Shown here: positions 8,712-17,087 of the stretch, in pieces | Layout of the letters: every line of letters starts with the position of its first letter | Numbering within the stretch: the first letter of the stretch is position 1 | Assembly (NCBI RefSeq): GCF_019634845.1 | Contig: NZ_JAHCAQ010000009.1 | Span: 1 to 64,000 of the forward strand | DNA: 64,000 nucleotides | Origin: Dokdonella sp. | Lineage (GTDB): Bacteria > Pseudomonadota > Gammaproteobacteria > Xanthomonadales > Rhodanobacteraceae | Direction of reading: 5' to 3' | Translations under genes and position numbers: made by a program | Notes under the pieces: model-generated | The model's input: the letters and a program-made list of their open reading frames with translations, nothing else | Told to the model about the DNA's origin: nothing | Databases searched by the model: none

Positions 8712-9332
8712 ATGATGTGGTCGGCGCTCGCGGCGCACGGTTCGTGCCTGGGCGCGGACGGCGGCGGCATGAAGCGTTCGATGTGGGGAGCAGCGTGTCG
8801 GTGGCCGGCGCTGACACGGCACGCCGAGCCGCTCAACTACCGTTACGGTGACCTCAAGAGTGGCGAGTGGCACACCAACGGGCGCCGCTTCCGCAACGAC
8901 ACCGGCGGTGCCCATGTCGAGGCCGGCAAGCACATCCACCTGTTCGGTTCGATTGGCAATGGCGGCTCCTGCGTCGGTCCGCCCCTTGATGGCAGTCGCA
9001 ACGCGCGGCTCGGCATGGGCGATCATTGGCTCATCGGCGAGCACTCGATGCTCGCGCTCGAGGCGGCCGCGCTGCGCACCAGCGATCGTTGGCGCGATCA
9101 GGGCCGCATGGCACACGTGGGCTGGCGCGCGATCGTCGAGTATCGCTGCCGTTTCGCGCGCTCGTGAGAGGCCGTCGCCACCGCGACACGCACCGAGCGG
9201 TGGCACTGGCGCACGCAGGAGCTTGCGCTCGGATCGGTGTGGCATCTCAACGACGCCATCGCGGCGATTGCATTCGTTCGCCGCATGGATGGCCACAACG
9301 GCTTCGATTTCACGCTCCGCACCTGCTACTGA
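8712..9332 (+). pseudogene. Unknown ORF interrupted by an in-frame TGA
   Basis: A frame of 207 codons with a TGA at 9165-9167. The first part (151 aa) contains YRYGDLKSGEWHTNGRRF and GDHWLIGEHSM. After the TGA the same frame continues for 54 codons with protein-like content, including ERWHWRTQELALGSVWHLND and a natural TGA end at 9330-9332. The most economical reading is a nonsense-mutated gene of a family I do not recognise. Readthrough cannot be excluded, and the start codon is uncertain. It follows the macro gene by 24 bp and is convergent with mgtE. Confidence 0.5.
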
Positions 9333-9344
9333 GTGCGCAGCGCC

Positions 9345-10772
9345 TCAGATCAGGAACAGGGTGGCCAGGCCGAGGAAGATGAAGAAACCGCCGCTGTCGG
9401 TCAGCGCGGTGATCATCACGCTCGATCCCATCGCCGGGTCGCGGCCGAAGCGCAGCAGCGTCATCGGGATCAGCACACCCATGCACGCGGCCAGCAGCAG
9501 GTTGAGCGTCATCGCCGCGGTCATCACCAGGCCCAGCGGCACGCTGTCGTAGAGCAGCACGGCCACCACCCCGATCACGCCGCCCCAGATCAGGCCGTTG
9601 ACCAGCGCCACGCCCAGCTCCTTGCGCAACAGGCGCCGCGCGCTGGCCGGGCTGACCTGGCCCAGCGCGAGCGCACGCACGATCATCGTGATGGTCTGGT
9701 TGCCCGAGTTGCCGCCGATGCCGGCCACGATCGGCATCAGTGCGGCCAGTGCGACCAGCTTCTGGATCGAGCCCTCGAACACGCCGATCACGCGCGAGGC
9801 GATGAAGGCGGTGACGAGGTTGATCGCCAACCAGGCCCAGCGGTTGCGCAGCGAGCGCCATACCGAGGCGAACATGTCCTCATCCTCGAGCAGGCCGAAG
9901 CGCTCGCGCACCTCGGCATCGCTTTCCTCGCGGATGACGTCGACCATCGCGTTGATGGTGACGCGGCCAATCAGCCGGCCGTCGGCATCGACCACCGGCG
10001 CGGTGACGAGGTCATAGCGCTCGAACGCCTGCGCGGTACCGGCGACATCGTCCTCGGGATGGAAGGTGTTGGCATCGGGTGCCATCACCTCGCTGACCAG
10101 CTTGGCCGGATCGTTGACGAGCAGCCAGCGGATCGGCAGCACGCCGGTCAGCAGCATGTCGTGGTTGACGACGAACAGCTTGTCGGTCTGCTCGGGCAGT
10201 TCCTTGAGCCGGCGCAGGTAGCGCAGCACGGTCTCCAGCGTCACGTCCTCGCGGATCGTGACCATGTCGAAATCCATGATCGCGCCGACCTGGTCGTCCT
10301 CCCAGGCCATCGCGGTCTGCACCTGACGGCGTTCCTCGGCGTTGAGCCGGTGCAGGACTTCCTGCAGCACGTCCTCGGGCAGGTCCTCGGCGAGATCGGC
10401 GATTTCCTCCGCATCGAGTTGCTCGGTGGCGGCCAGCAGCTCGGGCTTGTCCATGTCGGCCAGCAGCGACTCGCGCACCGCATCGGACACTTCGAGCAGG
10501 ATCTCGCCGTCCTGGTCGGCCTTGACGAGGTTCCACACCTCGCGCCGCTCTGCGGGCGGCAGCGTTTCGAGGATGAAGGCGATGTCGGCCGGATGCAGGC
10601 CCTCGATCTCGCGCGTCAGCTGCGCCGTGCGCGAGTCGATGCCGGCCGCCGGCGCGGCGGCCTCGGCCGCGGGCTGCGGCGCCTCGGCTGGCTGCAGCAG
10701 CTCGTGCACGCGCGCGAGGCGCGCCTGCAGGACACTGTGCGGAGTGCTGGTTTCGACTTCACTCATCGACAT
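9345..10772 (-). CDS. mgtE: Magnesium transporter MgtE
   Basis: Mg2+ channel/transporter of 475 residues with the full MgtE architecture: a short variable N-terminus, the MgtE N domain (about 45-150, repeated helical LHPADIAFILETLP-type units), two CBS domains (about 155-280) that sense cytosolic Mg2+, and a C-terminal five-helix membrane domain with the conserved PIVAGIGGNSGNQTITMIVR segment. It lies about 110 bp downstream of the MCE-operon lipoprotein on the same strand, so separate transcription is likely. Confidence 0.95.
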   Translation of the reverse strand: MSMSEVETSTPHSVLQARLARVHELLQPAEAPQPAAEAAAPAAGIDSRTAQLTREIEGLHPADIAFILETLPPAERREVWNLVKADQDGEILLEVSDAVRESLLADMDKPELLAATEQLDAEEIADLAEDLPEDVLQEVLHRLNAEERRQVQTAMAWEDDQVGAIMDFDMVTIREDVTLETVLRYLRRLKELPEQTDKLFVVNHDMLLTGVLPIRWLLVNDPAKLVSEVMAPDANTFHPEDDVAGTAQAFERYDLVTAPVVDADGRLIGRVTINAMVDVIREESDAEVRERFGLLEDEDMFASVWRSLRNRWAWLAINLVTAFIASRVIGVFEGSIQKLVALAALMPIVAGIGGNSGNQTITMIVRALALGQVSPASARRLLRKELGVALVNGLIWGGVIGVVAVLLYDSVPLGLVMTAAMTLNLLLAACMGVLIPMTLLRFGRDPAMGSSVMITALTDSGGFFIFLGLATLFLI

Positions 10773-10880
10773 TCGCGACTGCGGCTCGGCGCGGCCACGC
10801 CTCGCGCCTGCGATGCGGGCATCGCAGGTCTGGGCGGCGACGGCACAAGGGTGGTGCTGGACGGAACCAGCGGCGGCGCA

Positions 10881-11504
10881 TTATCGCGGTTTTTGCGCCG
10901 CAGTTCCTGCCGTCAGGGTCCAATCGACCAGTTCGGAGACCAGCTGCTGCACGCTGGCCTCGAAGGCGGCGAAGGCTGCCGCGGTGTCGCGCGCTGCGAA
11001 CGGCGTGTCGACGGCAAACGCCTTGGCCGCCACCACGCGGCTCGTGCGGTAGTCGAGCAGGCGCGCCTGCAGGGCGATGACGGCATGCCAGCCGTCGCTG
11101 CGGATTTCGGCCTGGAACGACTGCAGGTCGATCGCCAGGGCGTAGTCGGCGTTGAGCGCGCCCGTGCTGCTGCCGACGCCAAGGATGCGCCCCGACTGCG
11201 CGAAGCCCTGCAACATGAGGTTGCGCAGCAGGGCGGGCGCCGGATCGCTCCAACGCGCTCCCGGATACACCTCGATGACGCCGGGGCTCGGCATGACGAC
11301 GATGCGCGGCGTGTTGAGCGCTTCGCTGGCCTGCGGCGTCTCCACCACCAGTTGCCAGCCGACGGCGGGAGCGGCCGCCGCGGTCGTCGGCGCATGGTAG
11401 GTCGGCGCATAGATCGTGAACGGCTGGCGCTTGACCCCGAGCAGGTCACCACAGGCAGCCAGCAGGACCAGGACGGCCAGAAGCAGGAAGCGGCTGGATC
11501 TCAT
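10881..11504 (-). CDS. ABC-type transport auxiliary lipoprotein (PqiC-like, MCE system)
   Basis: Outer-membrane-type lipoprotein of 207 residues. The signal peptide ends in a lipobox with Cys18 (LLAAC), followed by a domain of the PqiC / ABC auxiliary lipoprotein family, which accompanies MCE lipid-transport systems. It overlaps the end of the MCE gene by 4 bp. With the MCE protein, ATPase and permease upstream it forms a phospholipid-trafficking operon between inner and outer membrane. It takes the place that mlaA/mlaC occupy in enterobacteria. Confidence 0.85.
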   Translation of the reverse strand: MRSSRFLLLAVLVLLAACGDLLGVKRQPFTIYAPTYHAPTTAAAAPAVGWQLVVETPQASEALNTPRIVVMPSPGVIEVYPGARWSDPAPALLRNLMLQGFAQSGRILGVGSSTGALNADYALAIDLQSFQAEIRSDGWHAVIALQARLLDYRTSRVVAAKAFAVDTPFAARDTAAAFAAFEASVQQLVSELVDWTLTAGTAAQKPR

Positions 11505-12445
11505 CGCGGCTGGTACTCCTTGGGTTGATCGCGGCCGAGCAACAGGCTGTCGGAGGCGCCGAGCTTGTCGCTGAGCTGCCTGAGCGAGCGCAGCGTCTCG
11601 TGCAGCTCGGCCAGCGTCGGCCCGATCTGGCGCAGGCCCTGGTTGGCGAAGCGGTCGATCGCGCCACGGTTGTCGTCGAGCAGTGCGTCGGTGCCGACGG
11701 CCAGGCGATCGATGTGGGCCAGCGTGCCCTGCATCGTCTGCAGCAGCTTGCGCACATCGTCGCGCACCAGCACGTTGGTGGTCGCCGCCATCTGGTCGAT
11801 CGCGCCGAGCGTGCGCTTGATCTGGCTGGTTGCATCGGCGAGTTGGCGCAGGATCTGGCCCACGTCCTGGCGCTGCTCGGCCAGCGTGCCGGTGAGCGCG
11901 TCGATGTTGGCCAGGGTGCGGTCGACATGACGCACATTGTCCTCCGACAGCACGTCACCGAGCCGCACCAGGATCTCGTTGACGCTGGTCACCACGTCGC
12001 TGCCCGAAGCGAGCAGCTTGGACAGCGCCGATTCCTCCGACGGGATGCGCGGCAAGGGGTGTTCGCGGGTCGGCAACAGCGGTGGGCTGCCTGGCGCGCC
12101 GCCCGTGAGCTGGATGAAGGCGAGCCCGGTGACGCCCTGCAGGCCGAGCTTGGCGCGGGTGTCCTCGCGTACCGGCGCAGTGGCGTCGAGCCGCACCCGT
12201 GCGATGACCTTGCGGGCGTCGTCAGGCGCCAGACTCAGCGCCGCGACCTCGCCGACCTTGATGCCGTTGTACTGGACGAGACCACCGACCGACAGGCCCG
12301 TCACGGCTTCGGTGAACACGATCTCGTAGTCGTTGAACCTGCGGTCGGTGCCGGTCTTGGACAGCCACAGCACGAAACCGAGCGCGAGCAGGAACGCACC
12401 GATCGTGAAGGCACCGATCAGGACATGATGGGCGCGGGTTTCCAT
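11501..12445 (-). CDS. MlaD-family MCE-domain protein
   Basis: Periplasmic, inner-membrane-anchored lipid-binding subunit of 314 residues. One N-terminal helix (about 8-28, IGAFTIGAFLLALGFVLWL) is followed by an MCE domain (about 38-115, with GLSVGGLVQYNGIKVGEV). A long helical C-terminal part (about 160-290) is made of repeated D-L-L-type heptads and may form the barrel or needle seen in longer MCE proteins. The ATG at 12445 was chosen because the extra N-terminal residues of the longer frame are not family-like. It starts 3 bp past the ATPase stop. Confidence 0.9.
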   Translation of the reverse strand: METRAHHVLIGAFTIGAFLLALGFVLWLSKTGTDRRFNDYEIVFTEAVTGLSVGGLVQYNGIKVGEVAALSLAPDDARKVIARVRLDATAPVREDTRAKLGLQGVTGLAFIQLTGGAPGSPPLLPTREHPLPRIPSEESALSKLLASGSDVVTSVNEILVRLGDVLSEDNVRHVDRTLANIDALTGTLAEQRQDVGQILRQLADATSQIKRTLGAIDQMAATTNVLVRDDVRKLLQTMQGTLAHIDRLAVGTDALLDDNRGAIDRFANQGLRQIGPTLAELHETLRSLRQLSDKLGASDSLLLGRDQPKEYQPR

Positions 12446-12447
12446 GT

Positions 12448-13260
12448 TCAGGTACCTCCGGCAGGGTGGGCGTGGCGCGCCCGCGCGTGCTGCGCCGCCA
12501 GCAGCGCCGAACGGCCGCGCGGACCCTGGAAATAATCGCGCACCCAGGGATCGTCGCAGCGTTCGACTTCGGCCAGCGGACCGCATGCGAGCACGCGCCT
12601 GTGCGCCAGCACGGCCACGCGGTCGCAGATCGTGTACAGGGTATCCAGATCGTGGGTAATGAGGAACACGGTCAGACCGAGGCTGTCGCGCAGGGTCAGG
12701 ATGAGCTCGTCGAACGCCGCCGCGCCGATCGGGTCGAGGCCGGCAGTGGGCTCGTCCAGGAACAGCAGGTCGGGGTCGAGCGCGATCGCACGCGCCAGCG
12801 CCGCGCGCTTGACCATGCCGCCCGACAGCTGGCTCGGAAACTTCGCACCGGCATTGGGTGGCAGCCCCGCCAGCGCGATCTTGAGCGCAGCGAAGCGCTG
12901 CATGAGCGGCAACGGCAGGCGAAAATGTTCACGCATCGGCGCCATCACGTTGTCGGCGACCGACAGCGAGGAAAACAGCGCGCCGTTCTGGAACAGCACG
13001 CCGCAGCGCCGCTCGACCTGCATGCGTTCGGTCTCGCTGGCCCGCATCATCTCGGTCGCGAGCAGGCGCACGCTGCCCGCGGCCGGGCGGTTGAGGCCGA
13101 TGATCGAGCGCATCAGCACCGACTTGCCACTGCCCGAACCGCCGACCACGCCGATGATCTCGCCGCGCCGCACGTCGAGGTCGAGCTGCTCGTGCACGAC
13201 CTGGCTGCCGAACTGGTTGCGCAGGCCGCGTACTTCGATGATGGCCTCAGTGGCGGTCAT
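12448..13260 (-). CDS. MlaF-like ABC transporter ATP-binding protein
   Basis: ATPase subunit of 270 residues that should energise MCE-dependent lipid transfer. It has Walker A (GGSGSGKS, about 40-47), a Q-loop in GVLFQNGALFSSLSV, which is characteristic of MlaF, the signature LSGGM, Walker B with the D-loop (LLFLDEPTAGLD) and the switch His in ITHDLDT. The start ATG at 13260 abuts the repeat region, which separates it from the cognate permease gene by 1.3 kb. Longer frames upstream are repeat translation, not protein. Confidence 0.92.
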   Translation of the reverse strand: MTATEAIIEVRGLRNQFGSQVVHEQLDLDVRRGEIIGVVGGSGSGKSVLMRSIIGLNRPAAGSVRLLATEMMRASETERMQVERRCGVLFQNGALFSSLSVADNVMAPMREHFRLPLPLMQRFAALKIALAGLPPNAGAKFPSQLSGGMVKRAALARAIALDPDLLFLDEPTAGLDPIGAAAFDELILTLRDSLGLTVFLITHDLDTLYTICDRVAVLAHRRVLACGPLAEVERCDDPWVRDYFQGPRGRSALLAAQHARARHAHPAGGT

Positions 13261-13316
13261 GGCCGTCGATCCGTTGCGGTTGGGGTTTGTGCGCTGATTC
13301 GATCGTTGGCTTCGTG

Positions 13317-13547
13317 GCGACAACCGACTCACGTCCCTGGTGGGTTCGTCCCGCAGTTTTCGGGTGGCTTGCGCCGGTGGTTTTTTGCGCTGGCGCCATC
13401 GTCGACTGTTGTGCGACAACCGACCCACGTCCCTGGTGGGTTCGTCCCGCAGTTTTCGGGTGGCTTGCGCCGGTGGTTTTTTGCGCTGGCGCCATCGTCG
13501 ACTGTTGTGCGACAACCGACCCACGTCCCTGGTGGGTTCGTCCCGCA
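13317..13547. repeat. Left array of a 96-bp tandem direct repeat
   Basis: Two full units and one partial unit with an exact 96-bp period: the start sequence GCGACAAC recurs at 13317, 13413 and 13509. Each unit contains ACGTCCCTGGTGGGTTCG, CCCGCAGTTTTCGGG, and TTTTTTGCGCTGGCGCCATC. A diverged half-unit is visible just outside the left edge (about 13270-13316). The array is the inverse complement of the right array at 14048-14540. The period is a multiple of three, so the array stays open in several frames and yields long spurious ORFs. Confidence 0.95.
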
Positions 13548-14047
13548 TCCCTGCGGGCCGGTTCCTTTTCTTTGCTTGCCCAAAGAAAAGGAACCAAAAG
13601 AAATGGCACCCTCCGGGCCGCGGTCACGCGCGCATCCGGCGCGCGTGACTGCCGCGGGTGCGCTACGCGGTTTGCCGGACAGTGCATCCCTCCACTGACG
13701 GGCAAACTCGGCGCGATCTCGCGCCGACCCTGTGGCTGGCCCTGCGCGCCCCGCCGCGTGGAGGACCCGACCTGCAGTGACGCGGCCATCGTGGCCGCGC
13801 CGGGACCGCTGCGCCATGGTGGCGTGCCTTGCGCGCGCGGAGCGCGCTGCGTCCCGGCAGGCCCATCAGCGGCGGCGGCGGCGGGCCGAAGCGGCCCGCA
13901 GGGGAGCGCGATGGATCGCGCCATTGCGCCGTCAGCACAGGGAGGTGCTGTCGGCGCACCCCACCGCAGCGGACCTCGCGCGCAGGAAGCGCGCGAGGCG
14001 CCGCTGCAGGGCTGTCGTTCTCTTTGGTGACTTTCTCTTGGACAAGA
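13548..14047. repeat. Central GC-rich element between the inverted 96-bp arrays
   Basis: About 500 bp enclosed by the two arrays. Its left end carries the perfect inverted repeat at 13560-13595 and its right end a T-rich tract (CTCTTTGGTGACTTTCTC, about 14022-14039). The frame read on the minus strand resembles the repetitive hypothetical segments I recall from many Xanthomonadaceae genomes, ending in a SCPRESHQRERQP-like string. I read this as a multicopy interspersed element rather than a gene. Its copy number in this genome cannot be known from one window. Confidence 0.6.
13560..13595. repeat. Perfect 15-bp inverted repeat
   Basis: GGTTCCTTTTCTTTG at 13560-13574 is followed by a 6-base spacer (CTTGCC) and its exact complement at 13581-13595. 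The stem is AT-rich in a roughly 70% GC neighbourhood, so it stands out. It could form a cruciform or an RNA hairpin on either strand. It lies at the junction of the left 96-bp array and the central element. Confidence 0.95.
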
Positions 14048-14540
14048 CGCCAACGATCGACTCGACGCCCAAACCCACCGGCGCAAGCCACCCGAAAACT
14101 GCGGGACGAACCCACCAGGGACGTGAGTCGGTTGTCGCACAACAGTCGACGATGGCGCCAGCGCAAAAACCCACCGGCGCAAGCCGCCCGACGACGGCGG
14201 GACGAACCCACCAAGGACGTGGGTCGGTTGTCGCACAACAGTCGACGATGGCGCCAGCGCAAAAACCCACCGGCGCAAGCCGCCCGACGACGGCGGAACG
14301 AACCCACCAAGGACGTGGGTCGGTCGTCGCACAACAGTCGACGATGGCGCCAGCGCAAAAACCTGCTGGCGCAAGCCGCCCGACGACGGCGGGACGAACC
14401 CACCAAGGACGTGGGTCGGTTGTCGCACAACAGTCGACGATGGCGCCAGCCCAAAAACCTACTGGCGCAAGCCGCCCGACGACCGCGGAACGAACCCACC
14501 CGCGACGTGCGTCGGTCGTCGCGACGACGGTCGCGACCCC
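14048..14540. repeat. Right array of the 96-bp tandem repeat, inverted orientation
   Basis: About five units in reverse orientation relative to the left array. The marker GTCGCAC recurs at 14134, 14230, 14326 and 14422, exactly 96 bp apart, with a diverged last copy near 14518. The innermost unit carries CCCGAAAACTGCGGG, like the left array. The outer four carry CCCGACGACGGCGGG-type sequence, so the units fall into two subtypes by position. The array ends about 25 bp before the stop codon of the permease gene. Confidence 0.95.
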
Positions 14541-14563
14541 CGCTCGCTGGCGTGCGGCGGCGT

Positions 14564-15667
14564 TCACACGTCGATCTCCATGAAGAACACCGCCGCCAGC
14601 GCATCGACGAGGATTGCCATGAAGATCGCCTGCACCACGCTCGAGGTGGTGTGGGTGCCGACCGATTCGGCGCTGCCCGATACCTTGAAGCCTTCCAGGC
14701 ACCCGATCGCGGCGATGAGGAAGGCGAAGATCGGCGCCTTGCTCATGCCGACCCAGAAGTGGCGCGCGGCGCCGAGTTCGTGCAGGCGGGTGATGAACAG
14801 CGTGGGCGAGATGTCCATGCTCAGGGCGCCGACCATGCCGCCGCCGACGATGCCGGCCAGCATGGCCAGCGCAGTCAGCAGCGGCATGGCGACCAGCAGG
14901 GCGAGCAGGCGCGGCAGGACGAGCACCTCGATCGGGTCGAGGCCAAGGGTGCGGATCGCGTCGACTTCCTCGCGCGCTTTCATCGAGCCGATCTGCGCGG
15001 TGAAGGCGCTGCCGCTGCGGCCGGCGATGAGGATTGCCGTGAGCAGCACGCCGAATTCGCGCAGGAACGAATAGCCGATCAGTTCGACCGTGTAGATGGC
15101 CGCACCAAAGTCACGCAGGATGGTGGCGCCGAGAAAGGCCACCACGGCGCCGACGAGAAAATTGAGCAGCACGACGATCGGCACCGCGTCGAGGCCGGTC
15201 TGTTCGAGGTGGAACGCCAACGCCGTCGGGCGCCAGCGGCGCGGATCGGGCAGGCTGCGCACGAGCGTGGCGAGCACCAGGCCGATGAAGCCGAGCAGCG
15301 CGACCGCGTCGCGGGCGATGCCCTCCACGGCGGCGCCGGTGCGCGCGAGCAGGCCGAGCAGGCCATTGTCGCGGCGCGTCGTGGCCGTATCCGGCAGCGC
15401 GGCACGCGCGACCGCATCGAGCAGGGCGTGCTGGCGCGGGTCGAGCCCGTCGATGCGCGCCGCCTCGGCGAGGTCGAGCAGCAGGCGGGCGCCGGCGGTG
15501 TCCAGGCGCGCGATGGCGGTGGCGTCGATGCGTGCCTGCGGGGCCAGGCGCCCGCGCCAGCGCGACACGTCGGCGGCCAGGGCGGTGGCCATCGCCAGGG
15601 TCCAGTCGCCGCCAACCGCAAGGTGCTCGCCGTGCTGGCGCAGGAATGGGGTGGTCGCGGTCTGCAT
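14564..15667 (-). CDS. MlaE-like ABC permease with N-terminal STAS domain
   Basis: Permease of 367 residues for the MCE lipid-transport system. The first ~100 residues form a STAS-like domain (IDATAIARLDTAGARLLLDL). The rest is an MlaE fold with the conserved segments IYTVELIGYSFLREFGVLLTAILIAGRSGSAF and a following EEVDAIRTLGLDP loop. STAS-MlaE fusions are a known variant in which the MlaB function sits on the permease. It should be first in the operon, but the inverted repeat block separates it from its ATPase gene. Confidence 0.92.
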   Translation of the reverse strand: MQTATTPFLRQHGEHLAVGGDWTLAMATALAADVSRWRGRLAPQARIDATAIARLDTAGARLLLDLAEAARIDGLDPRQHALLDAVARAALPDTATTRRDNGLLGLLARTGAAVEGIARDAVALLGFIGLVLATLVRSLPDPRRWRPTALAFHLEQTGLDAVPIVVLLNFLVGAVVAFLGATILRDFGAAIYTVELIGYSFLREFGVLLTAILIAGRSGSAFTAQIGSMKAREEVDAIRTLGLDPIEVLVLPRLLALLVAMPLLTALAMLAGIVGGGMVGALSMDISPTLFITRLHELGAARHFWVGMSKAPIFAFLIAAIGCLEGFKVSGSAESVGTHTTSSVVQAIFMAILVDALAAVFFMEIDV

Positions 15668-15779
15668 CGGGCAAGGCTAGCAGGCTGTCGGCCAACGGCA
15701 ACGTTGACACCTGAAGCGCGGCTCAATCCGCAGCCGGCGCCCCCTCGCCGGGCGCGCATGCTGCAAGGCATCATTGTGC

Positions 15780-17027
15780 ATGGCCGCGCCCACCGACCAG
15801 CGCTATTCGTTCAAGACCCGCACCGGCTTCATCGTCGAGCTGGCGCGGCGTCTGCACGAGTACGGCACGGCCGCGCCGCGGCTCGAGGACGTGGTCAACC
15901 TTGCCAGTGCGCGGCTGGGTCTCAACTGCAATGTGCTGTCGACGCCAACCTCGATCGTGATGTCGTTCGGCGAATCGGCGCGCGGCGATGACCTGGCCGA
16001 ATTCACCCAGGTGGTGCGGGTGTCGCCGGGCGAGGTCAATCTGGCGCGGTTATGCCGCGTCGACGAGGTCGCCGATCGCGTGATCGCGGGCGACCTCGAC
16101 CTGGCCGAGGGCTGGCGGCAGCTGCGCGAGATCGGCGCGCGCCGCCTGAGCCGCTACACCCACACCGCCACCGTGTTCGCGTTCGGTGTCGCCTCGGCGA
16201 CGGTGGCGGCGATCCTGCATACGGGGTGGGTCGAGGTCGGCGTGGCCTTTGTCAACGGCCTGCTGATCGGCGCCATGACCCTGCTGCCGTTGCGCTGGCC
16301 GAGCTTCGGCAACGCGCTCGAAGCGGTGGCCGCGTTCGTGTCGAGCCTCGTGTGCGTGGTCGTCGCCTGCTGGGTGACGCCGATCCAGTTGCGTCCGGTG
16401 GTGATCGCCAGCGTCATCGTGCTGATTCCGGGCATGACGCTGACCACGGCCGTGCGTGAGCTGTCGAGCCAGCACCTGGTGTCGGGCAGCGCGCGCATGA
16501 TGGGCGCGCTGGCAACCTTGCTCAAGCTGCTGTTCGGCAGTGCGCTCGCGCTGCAGGGCTGCGCCTATTTCGGCATCGTGCCGCCGCTGGCGCAGAGCGT
16601 GCCGATTCCGGCCTGGGCCGAGTGGCTGGCGGTGTTTTCCGGTGCGGTGTCGTTCGCGGTGCTGTTCAAGACGCCGCGCCGGTTCGCGCCGGTCGTGATC
16701 GCAGCGCCACTGGTGGGCTACCTGTGCACCCAGGTCGGTGGCGCCCATGTCTCGCCGGTGTTCGGCACCTTCCTCGGCGCGATCGTGGTGGGCGCACTGA
16801 GCAATCTGTTTGCGCGCATCGCGCATCGGCCCGGGGCGCTGATCCGCGAACCGGGCATCATCCTGCTGGTGCCCGGCAGCGTCGGCTTCCGCAGTCTGAG
16901 CTACGTGCTCGACCGCAACGTGCAACTGGGCATCGACACCGCGGTGACGATGACGGCACTGCTGATCGCGATCGTGGCGGGGCTGTTCTTCGGCGATTTC
17001 CTGGTGCCGCCACGGCGCAAGCTGTAA
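15780..17027 (+). CDS. ThrE-family threonine/serine exporter
   Basis: Predicted inner-membrane exporter of 415 residues with the fused ThrE layout: a soluble N-terminal part (about 1-125), five helices of the ThrE domain with HTATVFAFGVAS and VIVLIPGMTLTTAVRELSS, then a second set of helices ending in PGIILLVPGSVGFRSLSYVLDR. The family exports threonine and serine. The ATG at 15780 is used; a TTG two codons upstream (15774) is less likely. It is divergent from the permease gene across about 110 bp. Confidence 0.9.
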   Translation: MAAPTDQRYSFKTRTGFIVELARRLHEYGTAAPRLEDVVNLASARLGLNCNVLSTPTSIVMSFGESARGDDLAEFTQVVRVSPGEVNLARLCRVDEVADRVIAGDLDLAEGWRQLREIGARRLSRYTHTATVFAFGVASATVAAILHTGWVEVGVAFVNGLLIGAMTLLPLRWPSFGNALEAVAAFVSSLVCVVVACWVTPIQLRPVVIASVIVLIPGMTLTTAVRELSSQHLVSGSARMMGALATLLKLLFGSALALQGCAYFGIVPPLAQSVPIPAWAEWLAVFSGAVSFAVLFKTPRRFAPVVIAAPLVGYLCTQVGGAHVSPVFGTFLGAIVVGALSNLFARIAHRPGALIREPGIILLVPGSVGFRSLSYVLDRNVQLGIDTAVTMTALLIAIVAGLFFGDFLVPPRRKL

Positions 17028-17087
17028 CGTCGGCGCGCGCAGTACAATCGCGCGCCGCCACGTCGCCAGCCCAGGAGACCTGCGCCC

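Noticed and set aside
9165-9187. Selenocysteine insertion at the TGA
   Set aside because: The downstream hairpin is only 5 bp with a CACC loop and lacks features of bacterial SECIS elements; the family is unknown and no sel genes are in the window.
9333-11528. A 731-residue plus-strand ORF
   Set aside because: It is antisense to mgtE and the MCE-operon lipoprotein, both firmly identified. Its composition (His/Gln/Asp/Arg-rich) is that of a shadow frame.
13247-14428. A 393-residue minus-strand ORF and several similar long ORFs on both strands through the repeat block
   Set aside because: They are translations of the 96-bp tandem units. Because 96 is a multiple of three, frames stay open without coding. 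No start context or family supports them.
13317-14540. CRISPR array
   Set aside because: The whole 96-bp unit is repeated with no variable spacers, repeats are too long, orientation flips, and no cas genes are nearby.
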